Below, one piece after another: positions 7,191-7,468 of a DNA stretch of 7,468 bases. Origin of the DNA: Chromatiales bacterium (GTDB lineage: Bacteria > Pseudomonadota > Gammaproteobacteria > JACCYU01); NCBI GenBank assembly GCA_031177845.1, contig JAPSGG010000061.1, positions 1 through 7,468 on the forward strand, in the 5' to 3' direction. The notes under the pieces were generated by a model. It saw only the letters and a list, made by a program, of their open reading frames with translations, did no database searches and was not told the origin of the DNA. The translations under genes and the position numbers were made by a program. Each line of letters begins with the position of its first letter. Positions within the stretch are counted from its first letter, which is position 1.

Positions 7191-7468
7191 ATGTCGTTTC
7201 ATACGCAACGCGTGTCGTTTTCAGGATCACAGGGAAGCCGACTGGATGGCCGACTTGAGATGCCCGACTGTGAGCCATTTGCCTATGCCTTGTTCGCGCA
7301 CTGTTTTACCTGTTCGAAGGATTACATCGCCGCCACACGGGTCAGCCGCGAGCTGGCCGAGCGAGGCATCGCGGTGTTGCGCTTTGATTTCACCGGCCTG
7401 GGCAACAGCGAGGGTAATTTCTCGGATACGAGCTTTTCCTCAAATGTCGCGGATCTGGTTTGCGCGGC
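7191..7468 (+). CDS. Alpha/beta hydrolase (probably OsmC fusion), N-terminal part
   Basis: The first 92 residues are in the window; the gene runs off the right edge. [25 protein letters not shown] is followed by [43 protein letters not shown] and SFSSNVADL. These match the start of the alpha/beta hydrolase domain of bifunctional hydrolase/OsmC proteins: AHCFTCSKD is the oxyanion-hole strand-loop and [11 protein letters not shown] a conserved core element. The nucleophile elbow (GxSxG), the other catalytic residues and the OsmC peroxide-reducing domain would lie beyond the edge, so the fusion is inferred from family resemblance. Its ATG is 9 bases after the purL stop, with no visible ribosome binding site, which suggests translation coupled to purL. 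Substrate is not known; a link to purine synthesis is not expected. Confidence 0.85.
   Translation, partial: MSFHTQRVSFSGSQGSRLDGRLEMPDCEPFAYALFAHCFTCSKDYIAATRVSRELAERGIAVLRFDFTGLGNSEGNFSDTSFSSNVADLVCA

Noticed and set aside
4055..7208. Several antisense and alternate-frame open frames of 65-173 codons within purL
   Set aside because: All lie inside a continuous, fully conserved purL frame; long spurious frames are expected in GC-rich coding DNA.

Overview
The window looks like a gammaproteobacterial chromosome with a small, decayed integrative element inserted at the 3' end of ssrA (tmRNA). The evidence for the group is the single-chain PurL of about 1,297 residues and a tmRNA tag reading ANDDNYALAA, a form typical of Gammaproteobacteria. 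I cannot name the genus. The chromosomal core is GC-rich, with a more AT-rich stretch around 2020-2440 inside the element.

Layout. Positions 1-139 flank the element; the minus strand there can encode a short fragment with an EF-hand-like calcium-binding loop that runs off the left edge. Positions 140-178 hold a 39-bp partial copy of the ssrA 3' end, the distal attachment site. On the minus strand, 146-1319 is a tyrosine recombinase (integrase) pseudogene with two in-frame stops, one frameshift and no recognisable start. Positions 1465-1704 (+) encode an intact 79-residue DUF4242-type protein behind a near-ideal ribosome binding site. Positions 1705-1996 show no convincing gene and end in a strong rho-independent terminator. 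On the minus strand, 1992-2628 is a frameshifted gene resembling the DUF6680 family. The second attachment-site copy, 2796-2835, is the 3' end of the complete tmRNA gene (3161 down to 2804, minus).

To the right is core chromosome. A sigma70-type promoter for ssrA and a perfect inverted repeat lie in the gap between ssrA and the divergent purL (3288-7181, +), which encodes phosphoribosylformylglycinamidine synthase, complete with all expected active-site residues. Nine bases after purL a second plus-strand gene starts and is cut by the window edge; it matches the N-terminus of alpha/beta hydrolase (often fused to OsmC) proteins.

How it fits together: the element used ssrA as its target and regenerated a functional tmRNA 3' end. 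Its integrase then decayed, so the element is probably fixed in place. I found no sign of a novel multi-gene defence or metabolic system. The most informative details are the integrase C-terminus being encoded by the attachment core, its stop codon differing between the two attachment-site copies, and the intact DUF4242 gene surviving between two broken genes.
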